Shown here piece by piece: positions 16,395 through 23,660 of a stretch of DNA of 30,441 bases. The position numbers were made by a program, and so were the translations under genes. The stretch's first letter is position 1; each line of letters begins with the position of its first letter. The notes beneath the pieces were generated by a model. It worked only from the letters and a program-made list of their open reading frames with translations, was not told where the DNA came from and did no database searches. The stretch comes from an uncultured Prevotellaceae bacterium (lineage in GTDB: Bacteria > Bacteroidota > Bacteroidia > Bacteroidales > Bacteroidaceae). The DNA lies in contig CALFJA010000043.1 in NCBI GenBank assembly GCA_937877605.1, positions 1-30,441 of the forward strand. The letters are read 5' to 3'.

Positions 16395-17387
16395 ATGTCA
16401 GCAAAATCACAACACAACAACATCCTCCTGGCCGTGCTTGGATTCACCGCCGTAGTCATCGTCGTAGCCCTCATAGGCTTCTTCACCCTGGGCCGCCAGC
16501 CGGAAACCATTCAGGGCGAAGTGGAAGTGGGTGAGTACCGCGTGTCGAGCAAACTGGCCGGCCGTGTGCTCGAACTCCGTGTCAAGGAAGGCGATTATGT
16601 CCACAAGGGCGACACGCTTGCCATCCTCGAGGTGCCCGAAGTGGAAGCACAGAAACGCGCGACGGAAGCCACCAGCGAGGCTGCGGAGGCCATCAGCGAC
16701 ATGGCCGACAACGGACTGCGCAAGGAACAGATACAAGCCGCCTACCAACTCTACCAACAGGCACAGGCAGCATCCGAGATTGCCAAGAAAACCTACACCC
16801 GTATGCAGCACCTCTACGACGAGGGCGTGCTCAGTGCACAGAAGCGCGACGAGGCATTTGCCGCCTACAAGGCTACCGAGGCACAGGTGAAAGCAGCCAA
16901 GAGCCAATACGACATGGCCCGGAACGGTGCCCGCTCGGAAGAACGCCGCGCCGCAGCCATGCAGGCACAGGCTGCCAAGAACGCCGCCGATGTGGTCCGT
17001 TCGCTCCTCAGGGAGGCCGTGCAGGTATCGCAGGTCGACGGCGAAGTGGCCAACATCTACCCCAAGGTGGGCGAACTCCTCGGCCTGGGATCGCCCATCA
17101 TGAGCATCTCCATGATGGACGACATGTGGGGAACATTCAATGTCCGGGAGGATCAGCTCAAGGGAATGAAGGTGGGCGACGAGATAACCGCTTTCCTGCC
17201 GGCCTTCAACAAGGAAATAAAGCTGAAAGTCTTCAATATTAAGGATGAAGGCTCGTATGCCGTATGGAAGGCGACCAAGACCACCGGGCAGTACGACCTG
17301 AAGACTTTCGAAGTGAAGGCCCGTCCCGTCGGCAAGTTCGATGGGCTGCGCCCGGGCATGTCCCTCATCCTGACCGACAAGCACTAA
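16395..17387 (+). CDS. HlyD-family membrane fusion (adaptor) protein
   Basis: 330 residues with one N-terminal membrane anchor (about 10-32, LLAVLGFTAVVIVVALIGFF). The first biotinyl-lipoyl half follows (VSSKLAGRVLELRVKEGDYV, about 50-69, HKGDTLAILEVPE). A long alpha-helical hairpin spans about 75-210, rich in Ala, Gln and Glu. The second half has VSQVDGEVANIYPKVGELLG and a beta-barrel domain (DMWGTFNVREDQLKGMKVGD). Such adaptors bridge an inner-membrane transporter and TolC. The downstream ABC-2 permease starts about 20 bases later. Its ATG is directly preceded by a short AT-rich repeat run. Confidence 0.93.
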   Translation: MSAKSQHNNILLAVLGFTAVVIVVALIGFFTLGRQPETIQGEVEVGEYRVSSKLAGRVLELRVKEGDYVHKGDTLAILEVPEVEAQKRATEATSEAAEAISDMADNGLRKEQIQAAYQLYQQAQAASEIAKKTYTRMQHLYDEGVLSAQKRDEAFAAYKATEAQVKAAKSQYDMARNGARSEERRAAAMQAQAAKNAADVVRSLLREAVQVSQVDGEVANIYPKVGELLGLGSPIMSISMMDDMWGTFNVREDQLKGMKVGDEITAFLPAFNKEIKLKVFNIKDEGSYAVWKATKTTGQYDLKTFEVKARPVGKFDGLRPGMSLILTDKH

Positions 17388-17407
17388 CCCTCTCTTCGTC
17401 TTTCCGC

Positions 17408-18568
17408 TTGCAGCAGGTACTCACCATCATACGCCGTGAATTCAGCATACTTTGGAGGAATCCGATCTATGCCTTCTGCATGATTGTGTTCCCGCTGCTG
17501 GTCATTGCCTTCTTCACTTCAATGATGGGCAGCGGCCAGCCCACCTCTTTGCCGGTGGGAGTGGTGGACCAGGACAACACCGCTACTTCCCGGCAGATGA
17601 TTCGCAGGCTGGACTCGTTCCAGAGTTCCCATGTGGTGGCACACTATCCCAATATCAACGAGGCACGGCAGGCCATCCAGCGCAATGAGATCTATGCCTT
17701 CCTGCTCATTCCCAAGGGCACTACCGACGAACTGCTGGCACAGCGTCAGCCCCACATCTCGTTCTACTACAGCAGTGTTTCCATGGTGGCCGGCTCCATG
17801 CTTTACCGCGACCTGAAGACGATGGGCATGCTCTCGTCGGCCAGTGTGGGCTCGGCGAAACTCTCCGCCATAGGAAAGACCGAGCGGGAGATACGCACTT
17901 TCCTGCAGCCAATACTCATCGACCTGCACCAGGTGGGCAATCCGTGGACCAACTACAATGTATACCTGAGCACGATGCTCATCCCCGGACTGCTCATGCT
18001 GTTCATTTTCCTCATCACGGTCTACAGTATCGGCACGGAACTGAAGTTCAACCGTGCCAAGGAATGGCTCTCGCTGGCGGGCGGCAACATCTACCGGGCC
18101 ATGCTGGGCAAGCTGCTGCCGCAGTTCCTGGTGTTCTTCACCATCTTCGTCGGCTTTGAGGTGTATATCTACTATGTGCTCGACTTCCCCCATCCGGGCG
18201 GTCTTGCGCGTATTGTCCTGCTCGGCTTGCTCACGGTGCTGGCGGCACAGTCGTTCGGCGTGTTTGTGTTCGGGCTGATGCCATCGCTGCGCATGTCCAT
18301 GAGTGTCTGCTCACTCTGGGCGGTGCTGAGCTTCACCACCAGCGGCGCCACCTACCCCGTGTTTGCCATGAGCCCCCTGATTGAGGGCATGGCACAACTG
18401 TTTCCCCTGCGACACTACTACATGGTCTATCAGATAACCATCTTCAACGGCTATCCCCTGGCCGATGCCTGGTTCAACCTGATGGCGTTGCTCATCTTCA
18501 TTTGCCTTCCCTTCTTTGTCATGGGCAAGATACGCCGCGCCATGCTGGAATACATTTACATACCCTAG
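17408..18568 (+). CDS. ABC-2 type transporter permease (first)
   Basis: 386 residues in the YbhS/YhhJ style. One N-terminal membrane helix (YAFCMIVFPLLVIAFFTSMM) is followed by a large periplasmic domain (LPVGVVDQDNTATSRQMIRR, then ARQAIQRNEIYAFLLIPKGT). About five C-terminal membrane helices follow, including MLIPGLLMLFIFLITVYSIG. No ATG suits the start: the first in-frame ATG (17264) lies deep inside the HlyD gene, and the next would remove the first helix. TTG at 17408 (reading xQQVLTIIRREF) gives the expected N-terminus 20 bases after the HlyD stop. It pairs with the next gene to make a permease dimer. No ABC ATPase gene is present in the set. Confidence 0.85.
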   Translation: MQQVLTIIRREFSILWRNPIYAFCMIVFPLLVIAFFTSMMGSGQPTSLPVGVVDQDNTATSRQMIRRLDSFQSSHVVAHYPNINEARQAIQRNEIYAFLLIPKGTTDELLAQRQPHISFYYSSVSMVAGSMLYRDLKTMGMLSSASVGSAKLSAIGKTEREIRTFLQPILIDLHQVGNPWTNYNVYLSTMLIPGLLMLFIFLITVYSIGTELKFNRAKEWLSLAGGNIYRAMLGKLLPQFLVFFTIFVGFEVYIYYVLDFPHPGGLARIVLLGLLTVLAAQSFGVFVFGLMPSLRMSMSVCSLWAVLSFTTSGATYPVFAMSPLIEGMAQLFPLRHYYMVYQITIFNGYPLADAWFNLMALLIFICLPFFVMGKIRRAMLEYIYIP

Positions 18569-18573
18569 ATGCC

Positions 18574-19845
18574 ATGAAACACGAATCGCTGCTACTCCGT
18601 ATCCGTCAGGGCATTGCCGACATGTGCTACATCTGGAGCCGTGAGATGCGCCAGACCATTGCCGACGAGGGTGTGCTCATCTTCTTCCTGCTGGTGCCCT
18701 TGCTCTATCCGTTGCTCTATTCGTGGGCCTACACCAACGAGGTGGTGCGCGAAGTGCCCGTAGCCGTGGTGGACATGGACCACAGCCACACCTCGCGCGA
18801 GTTTCTCCGGAGGGTCGATGCCTCGCCCGATGTGAAGGTGGCGTACCACTGCCAGAACCTGGTTGAGGCGCAGGACCTCATGGCCAAGCAGGTGGTGCAC
18901 GGCGTTCTCTATTTCCCTGCCGACTTCTCCGTGCGGCTGAACCGCGGCGAACAGTCGCTGGTGGGTGTCTACTGCGACATGAGCCTCATGCTCACATTCA
19001 AGGCCATCTACCAATCGTCGCAGTCGGTGGCCACCGCCATGAACTCAAGGATACAGATTGCCAAGGCCGGCGGAGTCACGCGGCGCGACAACGAGGTTAC
19101 GGCCGAGCCCATGCATGTGGATGAAGTGCAGATTTTCAATGCCACTGGCGGCTATGGCAACGCCCTGCTGCCTGCCGTGCTCATCATGATCATCCAGCAG
19201 ACGCTGCTCCTCGGCATCGGGCTTGGAGCCGGCACGGCACGCGAGAGCAACCGCTATCAGGACCTCGTGCCTGTTTCCCGCCACTATAACGGCATCTTCC
19301 GCATCGTGTTGGGTAAGTCGATGGCCTACTTTATGATTTTCAGCGTGATGGCAGCCTACCTCACCATGGTGGTCCCCAGGCTGTTCCGCTTCACCACGAT
19401 GGCCACGGCCGGAGCGTTGCTGGGGCTGATGGTGCCTTACCTATTGGCCTGCATCTTCTTCGGCATGGCGCTGTCGTGTCTTGTACGCTATCGGGAGAAT
19501 GTCATCCTCCTGGTGGTATTCACCTCCGTTCCCCTGCTGTTCCTGACCGGCATCTCCTGGCCGCAAAGCAGCATTCCCGGCTTTTGGCAGGGCGTTTCGT
19601 GGCTGTTCCCCTCCACCTTCGGCGTGCGCGGTTTCCTGCGGGTGAGCAGCATGGGCGCAACCCTGTCCGATATCGCCGTAGAGTACCAGGCGCTCTGGGT
19701 TCAGACGCTTGCCTATTTCTTCCTCACCTGCGCCGTCTACCGTCATCAAATCATCAGTGCCCGCAGTCATGCCTTCGACCAGTTGGAGCGTCTGCGCAGC
19801 ATTGCCGCCAAGGCATTGAGGAAGAAGTCGGAGCCTGCTTCCTAA
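18574..19845 (+). CDS. ABC-2 type transporter permease (second)
   Basis: 423 residues, same architecture as its neighbour: first helix around ADEGVLIFFLLVPLLYPLLY, then a periplasmic domain (VPVAVVDMDHSHTSREFLRR, MAKQVVHGVLYFPADF), then five helices from about residue 190 (LLPAVLIMIIQQTLLLGIGL) to 395. The C-terminal 35 residues are basic and cytoplasmic (FDQLERLRSIAAKALRKK). The start at 18574 (MKHESLLLR) lies 5 bases after the first permease stop, which indicates coupled translation. The two permeases differ in sequence, so a heterodimer is likely. The exported substrate is not indicated. Confidence 0.88.
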   Translation: MKHESLLLRIRQGIADMCYIWSREMRQTIADEGVLIFFLLVPLLYPLLYSWAYTNEVVREVPVAVVDMDHSHTSREFLRRVDASPDVKVAYHCQNLVEAQDLMAKQVVHGVLYFPADFSVRLNRGEQSLVGVYCDMSLMLTFKAIYQSSQSVATAMNSRIQIAKAGGVTRRDNEVTAEPMHVDEVQIFNATGGYGNALLPAVLIMIIQQTLLLGIGLGAGTARESNRYQDLVPVSRHYNGIFRIVLGKSMAYFMIFSVMAAYLTMVVPRLFRFTTMATAGALLGLMVPYLLACIFFGMALSCLVRYRENVILLVVFTSVPLLFLTGISWPQSSIPGFWQGVSWLFPSTFGVRGFLRVSSMGATLSDIAVEYQALWVQTLAYFFLTCAVYRHQIISARSHAFDQLERLRSIAAKALRKKSEPAS

Positions 19846-19878
19846 TACATTGATAACCAGTTGTTTGCAAATGCATTT

Positions 19879-19966
19879 CAAAAGCCGCCCAAACGCACTC
19901 CGTTTGGGCCCCAGTTGGCACGCGTTTGGGCTCCAGTTGGCCGGCGTTTGGGTCCCAAACGGAAAA
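19879..19966 (+). repeat. 22-bp-period array D (four units)
   Basis: CGTTTGGG cores start at 19901, 19923 and 19945, exactly 22 bases apart, after an inverted first unit. CCCAAACG and CGTTTGGG pair around the 5-base loop cactc. The last unit holds CGTTTGGGTCCCAAACG and ends GGAAAA. Units two and three are nearly identical (CCAGTTGGC in both). It lies after the second ABC permease and ends 14 bases before the -33 element of the cyd promoter. Confidence 0.87.
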
Positions 19967-19980
19967 TTAGTGAAAAGTTG

Positions 19981-20011
19981 TTGTTTTTTCAAAGAATAAT
20001 TCCTAACTTTG
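19981..20011 (+). promoter_or_regulatory. Promoter of the DUF4492-cydAB operon
   Basis: TTG (19981-19983), a 20-base spacer and TAACTTTG (20004-20011) match the Bacteroidales promoter. The DUF4492 start codon is 24 bases downstream. Confidence 0.75.
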
Positions 20012-20035
20012 AAACCACATTTCTACCTTGTCTGA

Positions 20036-20260
20036 ATGACCGCCAGGGAAACACTCTCCTCTGTCTATCGATTCTACCGCGATGGCTTCCGCTCAATGAC
20101 TTTGGGCAAGACCTTGTGGGCCATCATCCTGATAAAGCTCTTCATCATCTTCGTGGTGTTGCGGCTGTTCTTTTTCCCCAACTATCTGAAAACCCACAGC
20201 CAGGCTGGCGGTGAGCCTGCACTGGTCAGTTCCGAACTGCTCGACAGGGCAGGGGAGTAA
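20036..20260 (+). CDS. DUF4492 protein, cyd operon accessory
   Basis: 74 residues with one membrane helix (about 28-48, WAIILIKLFIIFVVLRLFFF). SVYRFYRDGFRSMTLGKTLW before it and PNYL after it match the DUF4492 family, which in Bacteroidetes and Campylobacterota is regularly encoded just before cydA. It may help assemble or stabilise cytochrome bd, like other small bd subunits; this is inference from context. Its stop codon lies inside the GTAAATCC repeat that leads into cydA. Confidence 0.87.
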   Translation: MTARETLSSVYRFYRDGFRSMTLGKTLWAIILIKLFIIFVVLRLFFFPNYLKTHSQAGGEPALVSSELLDRAGE

Positions 20261-20320
20261 ATCCGCAAAATAGGTAAATCCGTAAATAGTAAATCTGTAA
20301 ATAAGTAAATCCGTAAATCT
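20257..20320 (+). repeat. GTAAATCC-type short tandem repeat before cydA
   Basis: About seven copies of the 7-10 base unit (gtaaatccgtaaatagtaaa) run from the DUF4492 stop codon, which they include, to the cydA ATG. The run shares long identical pieces with 16311-16382. Confidence 0.82.
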
Positions 20321-21868
20321 ATGCACAACCTGTTTTTAGACATTACAGCCGGCACAATCGACTGGTCGCGTGCGCAGTTTGCGTTGACCGCCATCTACCA
20401 TTGGCTCTTTGTGCCCCTGACGCTCGGCCTGGCCCTCATAATGGGCATTGCCGAAACGCGCTTCTACCGCTCGCGCGACCCGTTCTGGCGCACGACGGCA
20501 CAGTTCTGGCAGCGCCTTTTCGGCATCAACTTCGCCATGGGCGTGGCCACCGGCATCATCCTCGAGTTTGAGTTCGGCACCAACTGGTCGAACTATTCCT
20601 GGCTCGTAGGCGACATCTTCGGCGCACCGCTCGCCATCGAAGGCATCGTAGCCTTCTTCATGGAGTCCACCTTCGTGGCAGTGATGTACTTCGGATGGAA
20701 GAAAGTAAGCCCCGGTTTCCACCTGGCATCCACCTGGCTGACGGGTCTCGGTGCCACCATCTCGGCATGGTGGATTCTCGTTGCCAACTCCTGGATGCAG
20801 TACCCCGTGGGATGCGAGTTCAACCCCGACACCATGCGCAACGAGATGACCTCCTTCCTCGATGTCGCACTCTCTCCGTTTGCCGTCGACAAGTTCTGTC
20901 ACACGGTGACTTCCGCCTGGATTATCGGTGCCGTCTTCACTGTGGCCGTCTCTGCCTGGTACCTGCTCAAGAAGCGTCACCAGCGCATGGCTGTCGAAAG
21001 TATGAAGATAGGAGCTGTCGTAGGCCTGGCAGCCACGCTGCTCACTGCCTTCACCGGCGACAACTCCGCCTACATGGTCTCGCAGGTTCAGCCCATGAAA
21101 CTCGCAGCGATGGAAGCCCTCTACAACGGTGGCGAGCAGCAGAGCCTCACCGCCATCGCCTGGGTCAATCCCTTCGAGCAGGCCGACTACAAGAACCAGG
21201 AGGAACCTTCGCTCCGCATAGGCATCCCCTACGGACTGTCCATCCTGGCCACACATTCCAAAGACGGATATGTGCCCGGCGTGAACGACCTCATCAACGG
21301 CTTCACCCGCCCCGACGGCACGCAGGAACCCTCCTATGCCGAGAAGATAGAACGCGGCAAGAATGCCATCCAGACCCTGGCAGCCTACCGACAGACCGAC
21401 GACGAGGGCCAGAAGGCCCAGCTCAAGGAGCAACTCATGAAGGACATGCCATACTTCGGCTACGGCTACATCAAGAATGTAGATGAACTCGTCCCCAGCA
21501 TCCCGTTGAACTTCTACGCCTTCCGCATCATGGTGGGACTGGGATGCATCTTCATCCTCTTCTTTGCCGTTCTCCTCTTCGTACTCTACAAGAAGGACAT
21601 CACCCAATGGCGCAAACTGCTCATCGCGGCAATAGCACTCGTCCCGCTGGCCTACATTGCCAGTGAGTCGGGATGGATGGTAGCCGAAATGGGACGCCAG
21701 CCCTGGACCATCCAGGACATGCTGCCCACCTCTGCCGCCGTCAGCGACATCCCTGCAGCCAGCGTGGCAACCACCTTCTTCATCTTCCTCGTGCTCTTCA
21801 CCACCATGCTTGCCGTTGAGATAAACATCATGCTCAAGCAGATAAAGCGCGGCCCGGAAACTGAATAA
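20321..21868 (+). CDS. cydA: Cytochrome bd ubiquinol/menaquinol oxidase subunit I
   Basis: 515 residues with about nine membrane helices. The haem ligands are visible: His27 (AIYHWLF) for b595, His194 (DKFCHTVTSAW) and the Met of FYAFRIMVGLG for b558. Glu107 of GAPLAIEG is the conserved proton-path residue, and the C-terminal GRQPW motif is present. The quinol loop between helices 6 and 7 is of the short type without the long insertion of Escherichia coli CydA. The enzyme reduces oxygen to water using menaquinol and has high oxygen affinity; in anaerobic Bacteroidales it supports growth at nanomolar oxygen and protects against it. It follows DUF4492 and precedes cydB. Confidence 0.97.
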   Translation: MHNLFLDITAGTIDWSRAQFALTAIYHWLFVPLTLGLALIMGIAETRFYRSRDPFWRTTAQFWQRLFGINFAMGVATGIILEFEFGTNWSNYSWLVGDIFGAPLAIEGIVAFFMESTFVAVMYFGWKKVSPGFHLASTWLTGLGATISAWWILVANSWMQYPVGCEFNPDTMRNEMTSFLDVALSPFAVDKFCHTVTSAWIIGAVFTVAVSAWYLLKKRHQRMAVESMKIGAVVGLAATLLTAFTGDNSAYMVSQVQPMKLAAMEALYNGGEQQSLTAIAWVNPFEQADYKNQEEPSLRIGIPYGLSILATHSKDGYVPGVNDLINGFTRPDGTQEPSYAEKIERGKNAIQTLAAYRQTDDEGQKAQLKEQLMKDMPYFGYGYIKNVDELVPSIPLNFYAFRIMVGLGCIFILFFAVLLFVLYKKDITQWRKLLIAAIALVPLAYIASESGWMVAEMGRQPWTIQDMLPTSAAVSDIPAASVATTFFIFLVLFTTMLAVEINIMLKQIKRGPETE

Positions 21869-21878
21869 GAAAGCAAAA

Positions 21879-21966
21879 AAACTTGTTTACTCGTCCGCTC
21901 GGCCCCATCGGGGACGCTTTCATAGCGCAGCGGAGAAAGAACTTGTTTACTTGTCTACTCGTCAAC
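21879..21966 (+). repeat. ACTTGTTTACTCGTC-type repeat between cydA and cydB
   Basis: Two blocks, aacttgtttactcgtc (21880-21895) and aacttgtttacttgtctact (21940-21959, continuing cgtcaac), flank a GC-rich 44-base stretch. A relative of the same unit lies before the GlsB-type gene at 23203-23240. An upstream in-frame start through this region (21883) is therefore not believed. Confidence 0.7.
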
Positions 21967-21981
21967 AATAATATAAAAAAT

Positions 21982-23127
21982 ATGATAACCTATTCATTCT
22001 TACAACAATACTGGTGGTTCCTGGTGTCACTGCTGGGAGCCCTGCTGGTGTTCCTCATGTTCGTGCAGGGCGCCAACTCGCTGGTGTTCAGCCTCGGACG
22101 CACTCCAGAAGAGCGCCGGCTGGTGATGAACTCCACCGGACGGAAGTGGGAACTCACCTTCACCACGCTCGTAACCTTCGGCGGAGCCTTCTTCGCTTCG
22201 TTCCCACTGTTCTACAGCACCAGCTTCGGCGGTGCCTACTGGCTGTGGATGATCATTCTCTTCTCCTTCGTGCTGCAGGCCGTCAGCTATGAATTCCAGA
22301 ACAAACTGGGCAACCTGCTTGGCACGCGCACCTTCCAGTCGTTCCTCGTGTTCAACGGAATCGTCGGTCCCCTCCTTCTCGGTGGGGCAGTGGCCACCTT
22401 CTTCAATGGCAGTAACTTTGTCATCGACAAGATGAACCTGTCCGACGGACTCCAGCCCGTCATCAGCCGCTGGGCAAACGCCAGCAACGGACTCGATGCA
22501 CTGCTCGACCCGTGGAACCTCATCTTTGCACTTGCCGTGTTCTTCCTCGCGCGCATATTGGGCATCCTCTATGTGATGAACAATGTCGACAACGAGGATA
22601 TCCGTTCGCGGGGCAGCGTCCGCCTCGTGGGCGTCACCGTTCCGTTCCTCATCCTCTTCCTGGCATTCCTCGTGCGTACACTGCTGAAGGACGGCTATGC
22701 CTACGACCCAGCAACGGGAGTAATCTTCATGGAACCCATGAAATATCTACACAACCTGCTCGATATGTGGTACCTCGCCGTTGTGCTGCTCATCGGCGTC
22801 GTGCTGCTGCTCTATGCCATCGTCCGTACCGTTGTGAGCAAGAACTACATCCAGGGCATCTGGCCTGCCGGCATCGGCGTAGTACTCGTGGTGCTCGTCC
22901 TGCTCCTTTGTGCAGGATGGAACAACACCGCCTACTATCCTTCCAATGTAGACCTGCAGTCCAGCCTGACCATTGCCAACTCCTGCAGCAGTGAGTTCAC
23001 CCTCCGCACTATGGCGGTTGTCAGCCTGCTCATTCCTTTCGTGCTGGCATATATAGCCTACGCATGGTATGCCCTCGACCGCAAGAAAATCACACTGGAC
23101 GAACTCAAGGACGAAGAGGGGTATTGA
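21982..23127 (+). CDS. cydB: Cytochrome bd oxidase subunit II
   Basis: 381 residues, about eight to nine membrane helices, starting MITYSFLQQYWWFLVSLLGA. LMFVQGANSLVFSLGRTPEE, GRKWELTFTTLVTFGGAFFA and YEFQNKLGN correspond to the conserved N-terminal region of CydB; it binds no haem in most bd oxidases and forms the heterodimer with CydA. The C-terminus is cytoplasmic (DRKKITLDELKDEEGY). The start at 21982 excludes the repeat upstream. The 113-base gap from cydA is mostly repeat, but no promoter is seen and co-transcription is expected. Confidence 0.96.
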   Translation: MITYSFLQQYWWFLVSLLGALLVFLMFVQGANSLVFSLGRTPEERRLVMNSTGRKWELTFTTLVTFGGAFFASFPLFYSTSFGGAYWLWMIILFSFVLQAVSYEFQNKLGNLLGTRTFQSFLVFNGIVGPLLLGGAVATFFNGSNFVIDKMNLSDGLQPVISRWANASNGLDALLDPWNLIFALAVFFLARILGILYVMNNVDNEDIRSRGSVRLVGVTVPFLILFLAFLVRTLLKDGYAYDPATGVIFMEPMKYLHNLLDMWYLAVVLLIGVVLLLYAIVRTVVSKNYIQGIWPAGIGVVLVVLVLLLCAGWNNTAYYPSNVDLQSSLTIANSCSSEFTLRTMAVVSLLIPFVLAYIAYAWYALDRKKITLDELKDEEGY

Positions 23128-23170
23128 CAATAGCAATAGCCAATAACCATTAAACAATCAGCATTGAGAT
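23127..23170 (+). repeat. AATAGCC/CCAATAACC short repeat after cydB
   Basis: The stretch acaatagcaatagccaataa, continuing ccattaaac and cattgagat, parallels 12565-12602. It begins at the cydB stop codon. Confidence 0.5.
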
Positions 23171-23202
23171 ATGATAAAACGGCAGGCGTGACAAGCACCA
23201 TA

Positions 23203-23240
23203 CAACTTGTCTACTTGTCATCTTGTTAACTTGTCAACTT
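23203..23240 (+). repeat. ACTTGTCTACTTGTC-type repeat before the GlsB gene
   Basis: Four to five copies of an 8-10 base unit (acttgtctacttgtcatctt, then gttaacttgtcaactt) end in aatataaaaa, as the cydA-cydB gap repeat also does (aatataaaaaa). Confidence 0.75.
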
Positions 23241-23258
23241 AATATAAAAATAAGAATT

Positions 23259-23510
23259 ATGTTAGGACTCGGATGTATCGGTTCCATCATCGTAGGAATC
23301 ATTGCCGGCTTCTTGGCCAGCAAAATCATGAAGGGTGGCGATAAAGGCTGCCTGATGAACTTAATCTTGGGTATTGTCGGCGGATTTGTTGGAGGCTATC
23401 TCTTCCAATTCCTCGGCATAGAACCGCGCGACAGCGTGGTGGGTGCGCTCGTCACTGCCACCGTCGGTGCCGTCTTTGTACTCTGGCTCGCCGCGCTCAT
23501 CAAAAAGTAA
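23259..23510 (+). CDS. GlsB/YeaQ/YmgE family small membrane protein
   Basis: 83 residues with three hydrophobic Gly-rich helices: IGSIIVGIIAGFLASKIM, LMNLILGIVGGFVGGYLFQF and VGALVTATVGAVFVLWLAAL. This is the transglycosylase-associated family pattern, found in many stress-induced small proteins of unknown mechanism. The start at 23259 follows the short repeats; an upstream ATG (23223) lies within them. A long hairpin starts 24 bases after the stop. Confidence 0.88.
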   Translation: MLGLGCIGSIIVGIIAGFLASKIMKGGDKGCLMNLILGIVGGFVGGYLFQFLGIEPRDSVVGALVTATVGAVFVLWLAALIKK

Positions 23511-23533
23511 TGGCTTGAGCGACGACTTTCATC

Positions 23534-23578
23534 CTTCATCCCAGCAAATTTCCATCGGTATTTTTTGCTGGGATGAAG
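23534..23578. terminator. 15-bp inverted repeat after the GlsB gene
   Basis: CTTCATCCCAGCAAA (23534-23548) pairs perfectly with TTTGCTGGGATGAAG (23564-23578) around a 15-base loop. It probably ends the GlsB transcript. The right arm includes the -33 TTTG of the next promoter, so it may be an operator or attenuator as well. Confidence 0.6.
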
Positions 23579-23595
23579 AATTTTGCTTATATTTG
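23564..23595 (+). promoter_or_regulatory. Promoter of the lipoprotein gene at 23661
   Basis: TTTG (23564-23567), a 20-base spacer and TATATTTG (23588-23595). The -33 part lies within the right arm of the inverted repeat. Confidence 0.75.
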
Positions 23596-23660
23596 CAACA
23601 TCCATTTTGGAAGCAAACCTTTTTTATCAACTAATTATTTAATCCTAAAACAAAACAACT

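Noticed and set aside
17264..17407. Upstream ATG start for the first ABC-2 permease
   Set aside because: It would overlap the HlyD gene by 124 bases and add a hydrophilic leader with no family match; TTG at 17408 fits better.
19861..20214. Open frame of 117 codons through array D into the DUF4492 gene
   Set aside because: Product of the repeat and of the wrong frame of DUF4492; the real gene starts at 20036 in another frame.
20336..21607. 423-codon minus-strand open frame opposite cydA
   Set aside because: cydA has all haem ligands; the antisense frame has no recognisable feature.
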